64,000 nt of DNA from Clostridiaceae bacterium (GTDB lineage: Bacteria > Bacillota > Clostridia > Peptostreptococcales > T1SED10-28). Location of the stretch: NCBI GenBank assembly GCA_003554105.1, contig PWFQ01000014.1, positions 29,121-93,120 on the forward strand. The letters are read 5' to 3'. Shown one piece after another: positions 34,777 through 43,883 of this stretch. The notes below the pieces were generated by a model. The model saw nothing but the letters and a program-made list of their open reading frames with translations, was not told the origin of the DNA and made no database searches. Every line of letters begins with the position of its first letter. The stretch's first letter is position 1. Both the position numbers and the translations under genes were made by a program.

Positions 34777-35727
34777 ATGATTACATTAGAAAAAATTATT
34801 GAATCCCGCAGAAGAATTCAGAGCTCAATTTATCGAACACCGCTGGAGCATTCGATGCATCTGAGTAACAAAAAACAGGAAGTGTTTTTAAAGTTAGAAG
34901 CGCAACAAAAATTAAAAAGCTTTAAAATTCGTGGAGCAATGAGTAAATTGACTTCTCTTACGAAAGAAGAACGAAAAAGAGGAGTCATTACAGTCTCATC
35001 AGGGAATCACGGTGCAGGGGTAAGTTATGGGGCCTCATTAATGGGTGATGTAGATGCTACCGTTGTTGTGCCTGAAACAACACCCCTTTCAAAAGTGGAG
35101 AAAATAAGGTATTATGGAGCAAAAGTAATACAAAGAGGACAAAATTATGATGGAGCAAACCAGTTTGCAAAGGAACTGATACGAAAGGAGGGCTTAATTT
35201 TCATCGACCCCTGTTCAGATGAGGATGTGATTGCAGGCCATGGTTCTATGGGACTGGAAATTCTGGAAGATTTGGAGAATGTAGAGACTGTTCTCGTTCC
35301 AATTGGAGGAGGAGGAATGATTACAGGGATCAGTGTTGCGATCAAAAGCAAACATCCAAAAGTAAGAATTGTCGGGGTGCAGACTGCTGCATGTCCTGCT
35401 ATGGTAAAATCCCTTGAAGAGAATATCTTTTATGAAGAGTACCCTACTGAAGCAAGTCTTTGTGATGCTTTAGTTGGAGGAGTGGGAGAAATCCCCTATA
35501 AGTTGGCGCAAAATACAATTGATGATATTCTTGTTGTTTCTGAAGAAGCCATAAAGGAGGCGACCAGACATTTACTGGTCAAAGAAAAAGTTGTAGCTGA
35601 ACCCTCTGGAGCTGTTGGGATTGCTGCAATTCAGGAAATGAGTGAAAAAATTCCCGGAGTCCGGGTTGTTTCTTTGATTTCAGGAGGGAATCTGGATGAA
35701 GATCTAATGAAAAAGCTGTTGAAATAG
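34777..35727 (+). CDS. Threonine/serine dehydratase (PLP)
   Basis: The 316-residue fold-type II PLP enzyme has Schiff-base Lys in KLKSFKIRGA (about residue 50), the SSGNHGAGVSYGA loop, and the phosphate-binding GGGGMITGI. Length matches catabolic threonine dehydratase (TdcB) and short biosynthetic forms without an ACT regulatory domain. It deaminates threonine to 2-oxobutyrate, or serine to pyruvate. Isolated gene with GGGAGG ribosome site. Confidence 0.88.
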   Translation: MITLEKIIESRRRIQSSIYRTPLEHSMHLSNKKQEVFLKLEAQQKLKSFKIRGAMSKLTSLTKEERKRGVITVSSGNHGAGVSYGASLMGDVDATVVVPETTPLSKVEKIRYYGAKVIQRGQNYDGANQFAKELIRKEGLIFIDPCSDEDVIAGHGSMGLEILEDLENVETVLVPIGGGGMITGISVAIKSKHPKVRIVGVQTAACPAMVKSLEENIFYEEYPTEASLCDALVGGVGEIPYKLAQNTIDDILVVSEEAIKEATRHLLVKEKVVAEPSGAVGIAAIQEMSEKIPGVRVVSLISGGNLDEDLMKKLLK

Positions 35728-35754
35728 TCTTTTGACTATCCAACAGCTTTTTTT
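35710..35754. terminator. Terminator overlapping dehydratase 3' end
   Basis: AAAGCTGTTG and CAACAGCTTT arms with inner ATAGTC/GACTAT and TTTTTT tail. It begins inside the dehydratase gene and also serves the convergent hydrolase gene. Confidence 0.85.
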
Positions 35755-36562
35755 ACAGTTCGGGAACCGGAATCTTCTTAACTCCTCCCGGTGTAAGCTT
35801 GTCCCGATAATCTTGAAGATAAGGAATTTCTTCCCGTGCCCAATAAAGCGCTTCTTTATCAATCGCACGGATCATCAATTCTTCTTTCCGATCTGAAGCT
35901 TCGGCTAAAATATCTCCTAAAGGACTGACAAGTTTGCTTTTTCCGCAACTATGATTACCAACTGTGTTTACACCCAAAACATAGACCGTATTGTCCAGTG
36001 AACGGGCAGGAAGTTGAATGTCCCAACGGTGAGAGGCTCCCAGGGACCATACGGAAGGACAAACAATGATTTCTGCTCCTTCTAAAGCCAGCAATCGACT
36101 GGGTTCGGGGAACTCCATTTCATAGCAGATGAGAATTCCGATTTTCCCCACATTCGTATTGAACACGGGATATTGGATTTCTCCGGGGGTGAAAATTTTA
36201 GCCTCTCTCCCCCAAAGCAGGCTTTTCCTCACAATCCCCCGCAGTTGCCCTTCGTGATCGATGAGTGCCACTGAGATGTGAAGTTTTCCTTCCTTCCCTT
36301 TTTCCACAAAGGGACAAATAATTGAAGCCTTAGCTTTTTTTGCTTCCTCCTGCATAACCGAGACCGTTTTCCCTTCCCGTGTTTCCGCTAAAATTTCAAA
36401 AGCATTTTTTGAAAGATAGTACCCGGTTGTCCATAGCTCAGGAAGAACGATTAAATCTACTTCTTCCTCGGCAGCTTTTCGAATGAACTCCACACCCCGC
36501 TTTAAATTTGCATCAACATCGTTCATAATCGGCGTAAGCTGTATTGCTGCGACTTGAAACAT
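35753..36562 (-). CDS. Nitrilase-superfamily carbon-nitrogen hydrolase
   Basis: The 269-residue enzyme has the Glu42-Lys113-Cys146 catalytic triad (LPELWTTGY, VRKSLLWGRE, ILICYEMEFPE). The sequence is closest in pattern to omega-amidase or short-chain amidase branches. The substrate is unknown. Start is ATG 36562 after AAAGGAGG. The in-frame extension up to 36661 has no family similarity. Confidence 0.88.
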   Translation of the reverse strand: MFQVAAIQLTPIMNDVDANLKRGVEFIRKAAEEEVDLIVLPELWTTGYYLSKNAFEILAETREGKTVSVMQEEAKKAKASIICPFVEKGKEGKLHISVALIDHEGQLRGIVRKSLLWGREAKIFTPGEIQYPVFNTNVGKIGILICYEMEFPEPSRLLALEGAEIIVCPSVWSLGASHRWDIQLPARSLDNTVYVLGVNTVGNHSCGKSKLVSPLGDILAEASDRKEELMIRAIDKEALYWAREEIPYLQDYRDKLTPGGVKKIPVPEL

Positions 36563-36727
36563 AGGCTTTCCTCCTTTGCATTCGTTATAACTATGAATTG
36601 TATACCCATTTAATGTGAAAGTAAAGGGGAGAAAAAAACGGAAGAGATTCTCAAAAAACAAGAATTCAAAGGAAAAAGCAATGTGTATATGGTAAAATAA
36701 AAAGAAACAACTGCAAGGAGTGAAATC

Positions 36728-37138
36728 ATGAAGAAAGGAATTGTTGTGGCAGGATTATTTCTTGTTCTTGTAATCGTTTTAAGACCGTTTGTGTTGGACT
36801 TCGTCGAGCTTCTTAATTTTAACCGGGAAATCGAAGCCATTGAGATTCAAAATGTGCGATTCGTTGAAATTGAAGATGGAGTATACGAAGGGAGTCATCA
36901 GGTTGGCTCTATTTCTGCATCAGTAAGGATCTCTTTTACCGACGGTGAGATGGAATTGCTGGACATTGAGCACGAGCATGAGAGAGGCTATAATGCAGAA
37001 GAAATTGTTGAACGGGTTATAGAGGAACGCTCGCTCAGAGTAGATGCCGTAACTGGAGCAACAGACAGTAGCAGGGTAATCCTAAAAGCTATCGAGAATG
37101 CAATTTGCCAAGGGAATGCCACTGTGTGTGAGAATTAA
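36728..37138 (+). CDS. Membrane-anchored FMN-binding domain protein
   Basis: The 136-residue protein has one N-terminal transmembrane helix (about 4-25) and an extracytoplasmic FMN_bind domain ending in DAVTGATDSS (106-115), the motif where ApbE attaches FMN covalently through a phosphodiester bond to Ser/Thr (here Thr112 or Ser114). Such proteins carry electrons outside the membrane. No apbE or partner reductase is in the window. It begins a same-strand run of genes reaching to nnr. Confidence 0.8.
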   Translation: MKKGIVVAGLFLVLVIVLRPFVLDFVELLNFNREIEAIEIQNVRFVEIEDGVYEGSHQVGSISASVRISFTDGEMELLDIEHEHERGYNAEEIVERVIEERSLRVDAVTGATDSSRVILKAIENAICQGNATVCEN

Positions 37139-37164
37139 AACTCTATGAGACCGGGAGGAATTTA

Positions 37165-37842
37165 ATGGAAATTTATGATCTTACCCACTTAATTATGAAT
37201 AAGATGCCGGTATATCCGGGTACTAAAGGACCAGACATATCGATCGAGTTTGAGGTTCTTAAAGATGGTTTTGAAGAAAGCAAGCTGGAATTATACAGTC
37301 ATAACGGAACCCACATGGATGCTCCTGCCCATCTGATACCTGGGGGGAAACGTCTTGAAGACTATGAACCTTCAAAGTTCATCGGTTCCGGAATCGTCAT
37401 TGATCTTTCAAATGTCAAGGAAGAAAGAATAACCCTGCTAGACTTTCTGCAAGTGGCCGGAAACAAACTCAGAGAGAGCACCTATGACTATCTTCTTCTT
37501 TATACAGGTTGGGATAAAAAATGGGGAAAGAAGAGTTATTTTCATGAATGGCCCTATCTATCAGAAGATCTGGCCGGCTATTTGAGCACTCAAAAACTAA
37601 AAGGAATCGGCATAGATTTTCCTTCGGTTGATCCATCGGAGGATCCTAAGGATGATGAAAACTTGAAAGCCCATAAAATAATTCTTCATGAGGATATTGT
37701 AATTGTTGAAAATTTAAAAGGGTTAGAGGACTTATTAGGGAGAGTATTTGAATTTTATGGTTTGCCTCTTCATATAAAAGGCGCTGAGGGTTCACCTGTC
37801 AGAGCAATCGCTGTAGCCCAACCTGAAAAAGGGGGAGATTGA
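37165..37842 (+). CDS. Cyclase-family (kynurenine formamidase-like) hydrolase
   Basis: The 225-residue metal hydrolase has the family signature HNGTHMDAPAH (about 50-60), which supplies metal ligands, and further conserved GIDFPSVDPSEDP. Members include kynurenine formamidase and isatin hydrolase, but substrate cannot be told here. It follows the FMN-binding gene by 26 bases and precedes the RadC-like gene by 2. Confidence 0.85.
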   Translation: MEIYDLTHLIMNKMPVYPGTKGPDISIEFEVLKDGFEESKLELYSHNGTHMDAPAHLIPGGKRLEDYEPSKFIGSGIVIDLSNVKEERITLLDFLQVAGNKLRESTYDYLLLYTGWDKKWGKKSYFHEWPYLSEDLAGYLSTQKLKGIGIDFPSVDPSEDPKDDENLKAHKIILHEDIVIVENLKGLEDLLGRVFEFYGLPLHIKGAEGSPVRAIAVAQPEKGGD

Positions 37843-37844
37843 TT

Positions 37845-38519
37845 GTGTCAATTCATCAGGGACATCGCAAACGGGTTAAGGAGCGGTTTATGAAGGAAGG
37901 AATCGACCATTTCCAGGACCATCAAATTTTAGAGATGCTGCTTTTCTATGTGATTGCGCGAAAAGATACGAATGAAATTGCTCATGGACTGATAAAGGAA
38001 TTCGGAAGCTTTTCCGGTGTTTTAGACGCGGAAGTTGAAGATCTGCAGAAGGTTGAAGGGATTGGAGAAAATGCTGCGATTTTTTTAGCGTCCTTTGCTC
38101 CTGCTGCGAAGAGATACAATTATTGCAAATGGGGTAAAAAGCCACATTTAAACAGTTCAGCAAAAGCAGGCGAATTTGCAATGACCCTGTTTCAGGACTT
38201 GCGCTATGAATGCTTTTACATGATCTGTTTGGATAATCAGAACTATGTGAAATACACTGCAAAAACTTTTGAAGGAACGATAAATGAAGCACCGGTTTAC
38301 CCGCGACTGGTTGTTGAAACTGCACTAAAACACGGAGCAAGTTCTGTCATTCTGGCCCACAACCACCCCGGAGGATCGTTAAAACCCTCTCAAGGGGATA
38401 TTCATGTTACAAAAAAGATAAAGGATGCCCTGGGTATGATTGATGTAAAGGTCGTGGATCATATTGTCGTGGGGAATAATAAATTTTTCAGTTTTGCAGA
38501 AGAAGGACTTGTGTTATAG
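37845..38519 (+). CDS. radC: RadC-like JAB-domain protein
   Basis: The roughly 224-residue protein has an N-terminal helix-hairpin-helix (VEGIGENAAIFLASF, about 60-75) and a C-terminal JAMM metallo-domain with AHNHPGGSLKPSQGD. The function of RadC proteins is unsettled. GTG 37845 is favoured over TTG 37839, because GGGGGAGA (37831-37838) spaces correctly only to 37845. It follows the cyclase gene almost without gap. Confidence 0.88.
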   Translation: MSIHQGHRKRVKERFMKEGIDHFQDHQILEMLLFYVIARKDTNEIAHGLIKEFGSFSGVLDAEVEDLQKVEGIGENAAIFLASFAPAAKRYNYCKWGKKPHLNSSAKAGEFAMTLFQDLRYECFYMICLDNQNYVKYTAKTFEGTINEAPVYPRLVVETALKHGASSVILAHNHPGGSLKPSQGDIHVTKKIKDALGMIDVKVVDHIVVGNNKFFSFAEEGLVL

Positions 38520-38553
38520 GAGAGATGTCAATTGATAAAGGGTGAATGGATCG

Positions 38554-40386
38554 ATGAAAAGAATCGCTTTACTGCTATTCCTTGTTATGGCCGTTCTACT
38601 CATATATGTTTTTATACAATGGGATCCCAAGGAACAAGAGAATCAGGGAAAAGAGGAATCTGAGGATGAAGTTTCGATTGAAGACCACTTTGAGCCAAAC
38701 CTACCAAGGGATGTCCAGAGAGTTGAACTGTTCGAAAGAATTGAACGCGGTGGATATGATAAAAATAAGGAAACCTTGCTTCTGCAATTAGCGGCAGGAG
38801 ATGATAACGTAGCATACCGAAGCTATGTCCTGCTTGGAGACCTTTCTGAAGAGAAAAAAGCATTAAGCTATTATTTGAGAGCTTTAGAGATCCACGAAGA
38901 GGATCGTTTATGGCAACGCATATTAGATATCGTGGTAAAGACAGGCTCAGAAGTAGAGGAAGAATTGGTTTTGACTGCAGCAGAAGAGCAGATTCGAACT
39001 CCTCTTGGACTTCAGACCTATATTCAATACAAAAATGACGGGGACATGATATTACAGACTTTAGCGGAACATGGTTTATGGGAAGAAATTCATGTATTTC
39101 TAGAGTCCAATGAAAATGATCTGAAAAATGTTGATGAACAAACCGCTGCATATTATAAAGTTTTGTCGAGGATTAGGACCGATCGGGAGTATAATGAAAT
39201 CCTTGATCAAAAACTTATACAATTTCCGGATGATGAACGTCTGCTTTTTTGGAAAGCTCAAATTATGGAAGAGCAGGGACCGTTGGAAGAAGCTTTGGAG
39301 ATTTATGAAAGGATAGGAGCCCGTGGTGCGGAAAAAGCCGGAGAAATCTATTTGGAAATGGGTGAACAGGAAAAAGCCTACTTGTTGTTTAGCGAATCTG
39401 AGCATCCTCCATTGATGTATCGAGGTGCAAGAAATCTTGAGCTAATCGATCGATGTGAGTTAGCACTTCCTATCTATGAGAAATTGATAATGATGGACCA
39501 TTCTCTTGGAAACCAAAGCGCATATCGGGTGATCACCTTGGCGTTGGATCCGGAATATAAAGATGTGAATACTTCCTATGCAAAAGAGCGGTTAAAGGAT
39601 ACGATTTCCTGGAACTATCGCTTGGGTGAAAGTCCGACGATACCGATTGATGAAGAAATTTTTGATGCGCCCCTGGAAGAGAATGAGAAAGTTCGTGAGC
39701 AGTTAGACAGACTCAAAGCACTAGACCATTATGGAAAAACAAAATCACTTCAATTGGAAAAGGGGATTATAAACGGACAGGATGACCCATATAAAAGGTT
39801 TGCCCTTGCAAAATTCTATCAGCATAAAAGCAATCACTTTCTTTCTGTGCGACAGGGAATCGTATTATTAAGAGAAAGTAAAACCTTGGAAAACTATTAT
39901 TTATCCTATCCGAAACCGTATGGCAACTTTGTACTTAAATATGCAGAAAAATACGGGGTGGACCCTTATCTGATTTGGGCAGTTATGCGAGAGGAAAGTC
40001 ATTTTCGTTCGGATGCAGTATCCTGGGCAGGAGCAATGGGGCTAATGCAGATCATGCCTGCTACCGGAGACTGGATAGCAGAGCAAATCGGATATCAGTT
40101 AGGAGAGGGAGATCTACTGCGACCGGAAGTCAACATTGAGTTTGGGGCGTTTTACTTGAGAAACGTGTTGCGTATTTTCGATGGAGACTTTGATAAAGCC
40201 TTGGCAGCCTACAACGGAGGGACGGGAAATGTGAGAAGATGGAAAGAGAACAGGATTGGTAAAAGTGAAGCAGGTTTTCCTGTGGCTATTGCTTTTCCTG
40301 AGACAAGAGAGTATATAGTAAAAGTAATGGACTCATATTTGACGTATCTATGGATATATGAGGAAGGAGATTTCCATGGGAATTGA
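38554..40386 (+). CDS. Lytic transglycosylase with TPR-like N-terminus
   Basis: The 610-residue protein has an N-terminal signal anchor (MKRIALLLFLVMAVLLIYVF), a long helical repeat region (about 50-440) resembling the Slt70 superhelix, and a C-terminal SLT domain (about 450-600) with the catalytic Glu in MREESHFRSDAVSWAGAMGLMQIMPATG and AAYNGGTGNVRRW. It cleaves peptidoglycan to 1,6-anhydromuropeptides. ATG 38554 is preferred to GTG 38542 for the clean signal sequence and ribosome-site spacing. Its 3' end overlaps the CYTH gene. Confidence 0.9.
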   Translation: MKRIALLLFLVMAVLLIYVFIQWDPKEQENQGKEESEDEVSIEDHFEPNLPRDVQRVELFERIERGGYDKNKETLLLQLAAGDDNVAYRSYVLLGDLSEEKKALSYYLRALEIHEEDRLWQRILDIVVKTGSEVEEELVLTAAEEQIRTPLGLQTYIQYKNDGDMILQTLAEHGLWEEIHVFLESNENDLKNVDEQTAAYYKVLSRIRTDREYNEILDQKLIQFPDDERLLFWKAQIMEEQGPLEEALEIYERIGARGAEKAGEIYLEMGEQEKAYLLFSESEHPPLMYRGARNLELIDRCELALPIYEKLIMMDHSLGNQSAYRVITLALDPEYKDVNTSYAKERLKDTISWNYRLGESPTIPIDEEIFDAPLEENEKVREQLDRLKALDHYGKTKSLQLEKGIINGQDDPYKRFALAKFYQHKSNHFLSVRQGIVLLRESKTLENYYLSYPKPYGNFVLKYAEKYGVDPYLIWAVMREESHFRSDAVSWAGAMGLMQIMPATGDWIAEQIGYQLGEGDLLRPEVNIEFGAFYLRNVLRIFDGDFDKALAAYNGGTGNVRRWKENRIGKSEAGFPVAIAFPETREYIVKVMDSYLTYLWIYEEGDFHGN

Positions 40387-40876
40387 AAGAGAAAGAAAAT
40401 TTATTCTGAAAACCCTGCCGAATCTTGAGGGATATGAAAAAAAGATCATCATTCAAAAGTATCTGGGAACAAAACCTGAGTTGAGGGTGAGGAAAATCGG
40501 GGAGAAATTTATCATTACGAAGAAAGGTGAGGGTACACATACCCGGCGTGAAGAGGAAATGGAAATCAGCGAAAGGCTTTTCCGTTTTTTAGAAGGTTAC
40601 GAAGAAGAAAAGAGTATTAAGAAAGTACGGCACTACGTTCCTCTTACTAAAGGATTGATTGCAGAAGTTGATGTTTACAAAGGTCCGTTGGAAGGTTTTT
40701 ACAGTGCAGAAGTGGAATTTGATAGCGCTGAGGATATGAAAAATTTCGATCCTCCTCCATGGTTTGGATTGGAAGTTACTCATCGCAAGGATCTTTCAAA
40801 CTATTCTATCGCAACGTTCGGATTACCTGAAGATATAATGGAAAAATTCTCTAACCGGAAGAAAGGGGAAAAGTAG
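40376..40876 (+). CDS. CYTH-domain phosphatase-like protein
   Basis: The 166-residue protein starts MGIERERKFIL with the ExExK motif of the CYTH/triphosphate tunnel metalloenzyme fold, and has the alternating charged strands ELRVRK, FIITKKGEG, EEEMEISE and AEVDVYKG. Members hydrolyse inorganic triphosphate, thiamine triphosphate or make cAMP. Inorganic triphosphatase activity is most likely (inference). ATG 40376 follows AGGAAGGAG and overlaps the upstream gene by 11 bases. Confidence 0.85.
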   Translation: MGIERERKFILKTLPNLEGYEKKIIIQKYLGTKPELRVRKIGEKFIITKKGEGTHTRREEEMEISERLFRFLEGYEEEKSIKKVRHYVPLTKGLIAEVDVYKGPLEGFYSAEVEFDSAEDMKNFDPPPWFGLEVTHRKDLSNYSIATFGLPEDIMEKFSNRKKGEK

Positions 40877-42445
40877 ATGAAGATATTAGATAATCAGCAA
40901 ATGAAGCTGTTGGATAAAATAACGGTGAACGACTATAAAATACCCGGACTCATTTTAATGGAAAATGCAGGAATCAATACAACGAATGAAGTAATGAAAG
41001 CATTAAAAAACGACTACAGAAAAAAAGTGATAATTTTATGCGGAACAGGAAACAATGGAGGCGATGGTTTTGCAGTATCAAGACATTTATATAATCGGGA
41101 TGTGCAGATCAAAGTATATATAATCGGAGAAGAAAATCATATAAGTGGGGATGCAAGGGTTAACCTCGAGGCAATTAAAGCAATGAAAGTTCCTATTGGC
41201 CATATGAAAAGCGAAGATGATATGATCGATTTTAATCTGGATCTGCTTAAATCCGATATCATTGTTGACGCAATTTTTGGCACGGGACTAAATTCACCGA
41301 TCCGTGGCATAGCCAATCAAGTGATTAATGTTGTGAATAACGTTAAGAGGAAAGTGATTTCAGTGGACATTCCCTCGGGAATTAGCGGCGATACAGGCGA
41401 AATATTGGGGAATGCCATCAAAGCAACAATCACAGTCGCATACCAATTGCCTAAAATCGGGAATTTAACCTCCCCCGCAATCGAATATAATGGAAAACTG
41501 CTGATTCGACCGATCGGCATACCTCACGAAGCGATCCAAAGCTCTCAATATGAGGCAAAACTCGTCACCGAGAAAACTTTGAAGGACATTATTCCTATTC
41601 GAAGTTTGGATTCTCACAAAGGGTCTTATGGAAGAGCGCTCTTAGTAGCGGGATCCAAGGGGATGACCGGAGCTGCAATTTTGGCTTCAATGGCTGCCCT
41701 ACGAAGCGGCCTTGGAGTCCTTCATCTTGCAATTCCCGAAGAACTGAATGATATCTTGGAAACCCAGTTGACGGAAGTTATGACAGTGCCTTACTTGAGA
41801 AAAGAAGATAAAAATGAATTTCTAAATGAAATCACCGGCATACTGAATAGTTTAAAAATCAGTAAAGTTGCAGCAATGGGTCCCGGACTTGGACGCACCA
41901 AGGAAACAGAAATACTTGTTGAAACAATCCTTAAAGAAACGAAGGCTCCAATTATCCTGGATGCTGATGCTTTAAATGTCTTGCCGAATAAGCTCAAGCT
42001 CTTGAAGAAAGTGAAAAACCGATGCATTTTAACTCCCCATCCTGGAGAAATGGCAAGGCTTACAGGCCTATCCATTTCTGAAATCAACGAGAATCGGATT
42101 AAAGTTGCGAAGGACTTTTCGCGGAAGTATGGAGTGATCCTTATTCTTAAAGGAGCGAGCACAATAATCACAGACGAAGAAGGAAACGTATTTCTTAACA
42201 CCACAGGAAATCCCGGAATGGCTACTGCTGGGAGCGGAGATGTTTTAACCGGAATTATCACGGCTTTTGTCGGGCAGGGGATAGAGCTGATCGATGCTGC
42301 AAAAGCCGGAGTGTATATTCATGGAAGGGCCGGGGATGAGGCTGCTAGACACACGGGGGAATACGGAATGATTGCCAGTGATATGATCAAAGAATTACCT
42401 GCAATTATTTCCGAGATTGTCGATAAAAAAAAGGAAATGCTATAA
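40877..42445 (+). CDS. nnr: NAD(P)HX epimerase/dehydratase
   Basis: The 522-residue bifunctional repair enzyme joins a YjeF_N epimerase domain (1-215, GTGNNGGDGFAVSRHLYNR) and a ribokinase-like ADP-dependent dehydratase domain (about 225-515, AVLVAGSKGMTGAAILAS, GPGLGRTKET, TPHPGEMARL, ATAGSGDVLTG). It restores hydrated NADH and NADPH. It starts directly after the CYTH stop. In relatives the gene often neighbours acpS, which is not seen here. Confidence 0.95.
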   Translation: MKILDNQQMKLLDKITVNDYKIPGLILMENAGINTTNEVMKALKNDYRKKVIILCGTGNNGGDGFAVSRHLYNRDVQIKVYIIGEENHISGDARVNLEAIKAMKVPIGHMKSEDDMIDFNLDLLKSDIIVDAIFGTGLNSPIRGIANQVINVVNNVKRKVISVDIPSGISGDTGEILGNAIKATITVAYQLPKIGNLTSPAIEYNGKLLIRPIGIPHEAIQSSQYEAKLVTEKTLKDIIPIRSLDSHKGSYGRALLVAGSKGMTGAAILASMAALRSGLGVLHLAIPEELNDILETQLTEVMTVPYLRKEDKNEFLNEITGILNSLKISKVAAMGPGLGRTKETEILVETILKETKAPIILDADALNVLPNKLKLLKKVKNRCILTPHPGEMARLTGLSISEINENRIKVAKDFSRKYGVILILKGASTIITDEEGNVFLNTTGNPGMATAGSGDVLTGIITAFVGQGIELIDAAKAGVYIHGRAGDEAARHTGEYGMIASDMIKELPAIISEIVDKKKEML

Positions 42446-42471
42446 TAAAATAAATATTCTGATAAAATGCC

Positions 42472-42501
42472 TTGTTTAAAAAGTCGTTCCCGTGGTATAA
42501 T
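42472..42501 (+). promoter_or_regulatory. Promoter of the structured RNA
   Basis: TTGTTT (42472-42477), 18-nt spacer, TATAAT (42496-42501). The predicted start (about 42508) coincides with the first base of the closing helix described for the RNA. Confidence 0.6.
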
Positions 42502-42507
42502 ATGTAT

Positions 42508-42800
42508 ATAATAAAATCCGGTAGTTCTCTACCAGCCGAAAAAACTTCATAATATGCATGCAACAAGACAAACAGGAAACTGTTTAACGGAACCTATATT
42601 TAGGTTAGAAGAGGAAAACAAAATCAAACAATCATGAAGTGATGAAAGGATTTTGAAGTACAATCAGAAAGGTGTGGTGTCTACGAACAAAAATTCGAAT
42701 CCACCAAAGTCATTGAAAGGCTGGTATAACTACTTCCGATTTTATTATCAATAGGTGAGGACGAGTAATAGAAATATTATTTGTCCTTACTTTATTTTTT
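42508..42800 (+). ncRNA. Unidentified structured RNA, about 290 nt
   Basis: No ORF covers this stretch. The 5' end ATAATAAAATC (42508-42518) pairs perfectly with GATTTTATTAT (42738-42748), closing the whole element. Inside are CCAGCC (42532-42537) with GGCTGG (42719-42724), CTTCAT (42545-42550) with ATGAAG (42634-42639), a hairpin AAACAG-GAAA-CTGTTT (42570-42585), a hairpin AACCTA-TATT-TAGGTT (42591-42606), and CGAA/TTCG within GTGG/CCAC (about 42673-42705). GGTAG/CTACC (42520-42533) is an alternative 5' hairpin. A strong terminator follows. It is not 6S, RNase P, SRP or tmRNA by eye. A raiA-type or novel class is possible. Confidence 0.75.
42755..42800 (+). terminator. Terminator of the structured RNA
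   Basis: A 16-bp stem (three G-U pairs) is capped by a GAAA tetraloop (42771-42774) and followed by TTTATTTTTT. Confidence 0.9.
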
Positions 42801-42888
42801 GCTCCTTTCCCTAGAAATCAAAAACGTGATATAATGACCATTAATAAAGAAAAGTACATAGGAATATAGAAAGTTAAGGGGGATAAAA

Positions 42889-43755
42889 ATGAATATAAAA
42901 ATGATCACGGACAGCGCGTGTGAATTAACTGAAAACTACATTGAAGATTTAAGCATTGAAGTTGTACCGCTCACAATCCATCTTGGAGAAGAGGAGTTTA
43001 GGGATGGGATTGATATTAAGCCGGAAGAACTGCTTGCGGGAATGAAAGAAGGTAAGCGCTATAAAACCTCGCAGATTTCACCGCAAACCTTTAAAGAGGT
43101 TTTTAAAAAGAATATTGCGAAGTATGACACTGTGATCTATATTGCATTTTCATCAGAAATTTCAGGAACATATCAATCAGCGATGATTGCAAAAAATGAG
43201 CTTATGGAAGAAGTTGAAACACCCTTCGATTTGGAAATAATTGACAGCAAGTGCGTTTCATTGGGTCTTGGTCTGGTTGTATTGAAGGCTGCAGAGATGA
43301 TCACAAAGGGAGAGAGCAAAGAAAAAATCATCGAAAAAGTGGAATATCTATCGAAAAACATGGAACACATCTTTACAGTTGATGATCTGGAATATCTATA
43401 TCGAGGTGGAAGGGTGTCTTATACATCAGCATTTGTAGGAGGGTTATTAAGCATAAAACCGATCTTAAATGTCGATGATGGGAAGCTCGTTCCTATTGAA
43501 AAAATACGAGGGAGAAAAAAAGCGATCAAGAGGATGGCTGAAATAGTAAAAGAGCGTGGTGTGAATCTCGATGAGCAAACAGTCGGGATAAATCATGGGA
43601 ACGATCTTGAAAGTGTGGAGTTTTTAAAGGAACTGTTAAAGGAGCTGGGAGTTCAGCATTTTATTGTTAATACAGTGGCAGCTGCAATCGGTGCTCATTC
43701 CGGACCTGGAACCCTCTCGGTATTCTTTCTGTCAACCGGTGAAAATCCTGAGTAA
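42889..43755 (+). CDS. DegV-family fatty-acid-binding protein
   Basis: The 288-residue protein has the DegV start ITDSACELT and blocks EEFRDGIDIKPEELLAGM, TSQISPQTFKEVF, YIAFSSEISGTYQSA and GAHSGPGTLSVFF. DegV/FakB proteins bind a fatty acid for the kinase FakA and so feed exogenous fatty acids into phospholipids. FakA is not in the window. It has its own promoter-like TATAAT about 60 bases upstream and a terminator downstream. Confidence 0.93.
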   Translation: MNIKMITDSACELTENYIEDLSIEVVPLTIHLGEEEFRDGIDIKPEELLAGMKEGKRYKTSQISPQTFKEVFKKNIAKYDTVIYIAFSSEISGTYQSAMIAKNELMEEVETPFDLEIIDSKCVSLGLGLVVLKAAEMITKGESKEKIIEKVEYLSKNMEHIFTVDDLEYLYRGGRVSYTSAFVGGLLSIKPILNVDDGKLVPIEKIRGRKKAIKRMAEIVKERGVNLDEQTVGINHGNDLESVEFLKELLKELGVQHFIVNTVAAAIGAHSGPGTLSVFFLSTGENPE

Positions 43756-43774
43756 AATGATCAAATACAAAACA

Positions 43775-43804
43775 CTAAGCCTCCTATCTTTGGAGGCTTT
43801 TTAA
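43775..43804 (+). terminator. Terminator after degV
   Basis: AAGCCTCC-TATCTTT-GGAGGCTT followed by TTT. Confidence 0.8.
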
Positions 43805-43883
43805 ACTTTTTGTAGAGATCTGTGAAATTTCATAAAAAAATGGGTATGTTCTTAAGTATCAAACAAGGACGAGGAGGCGCACA

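Noticed and set aside
36563..36661. N-terminal extension of the nitrilase-family protein
   Set aside because: The extension has no family similarity and the ribosome site AAAGGAGG is placed for ATG 36562.
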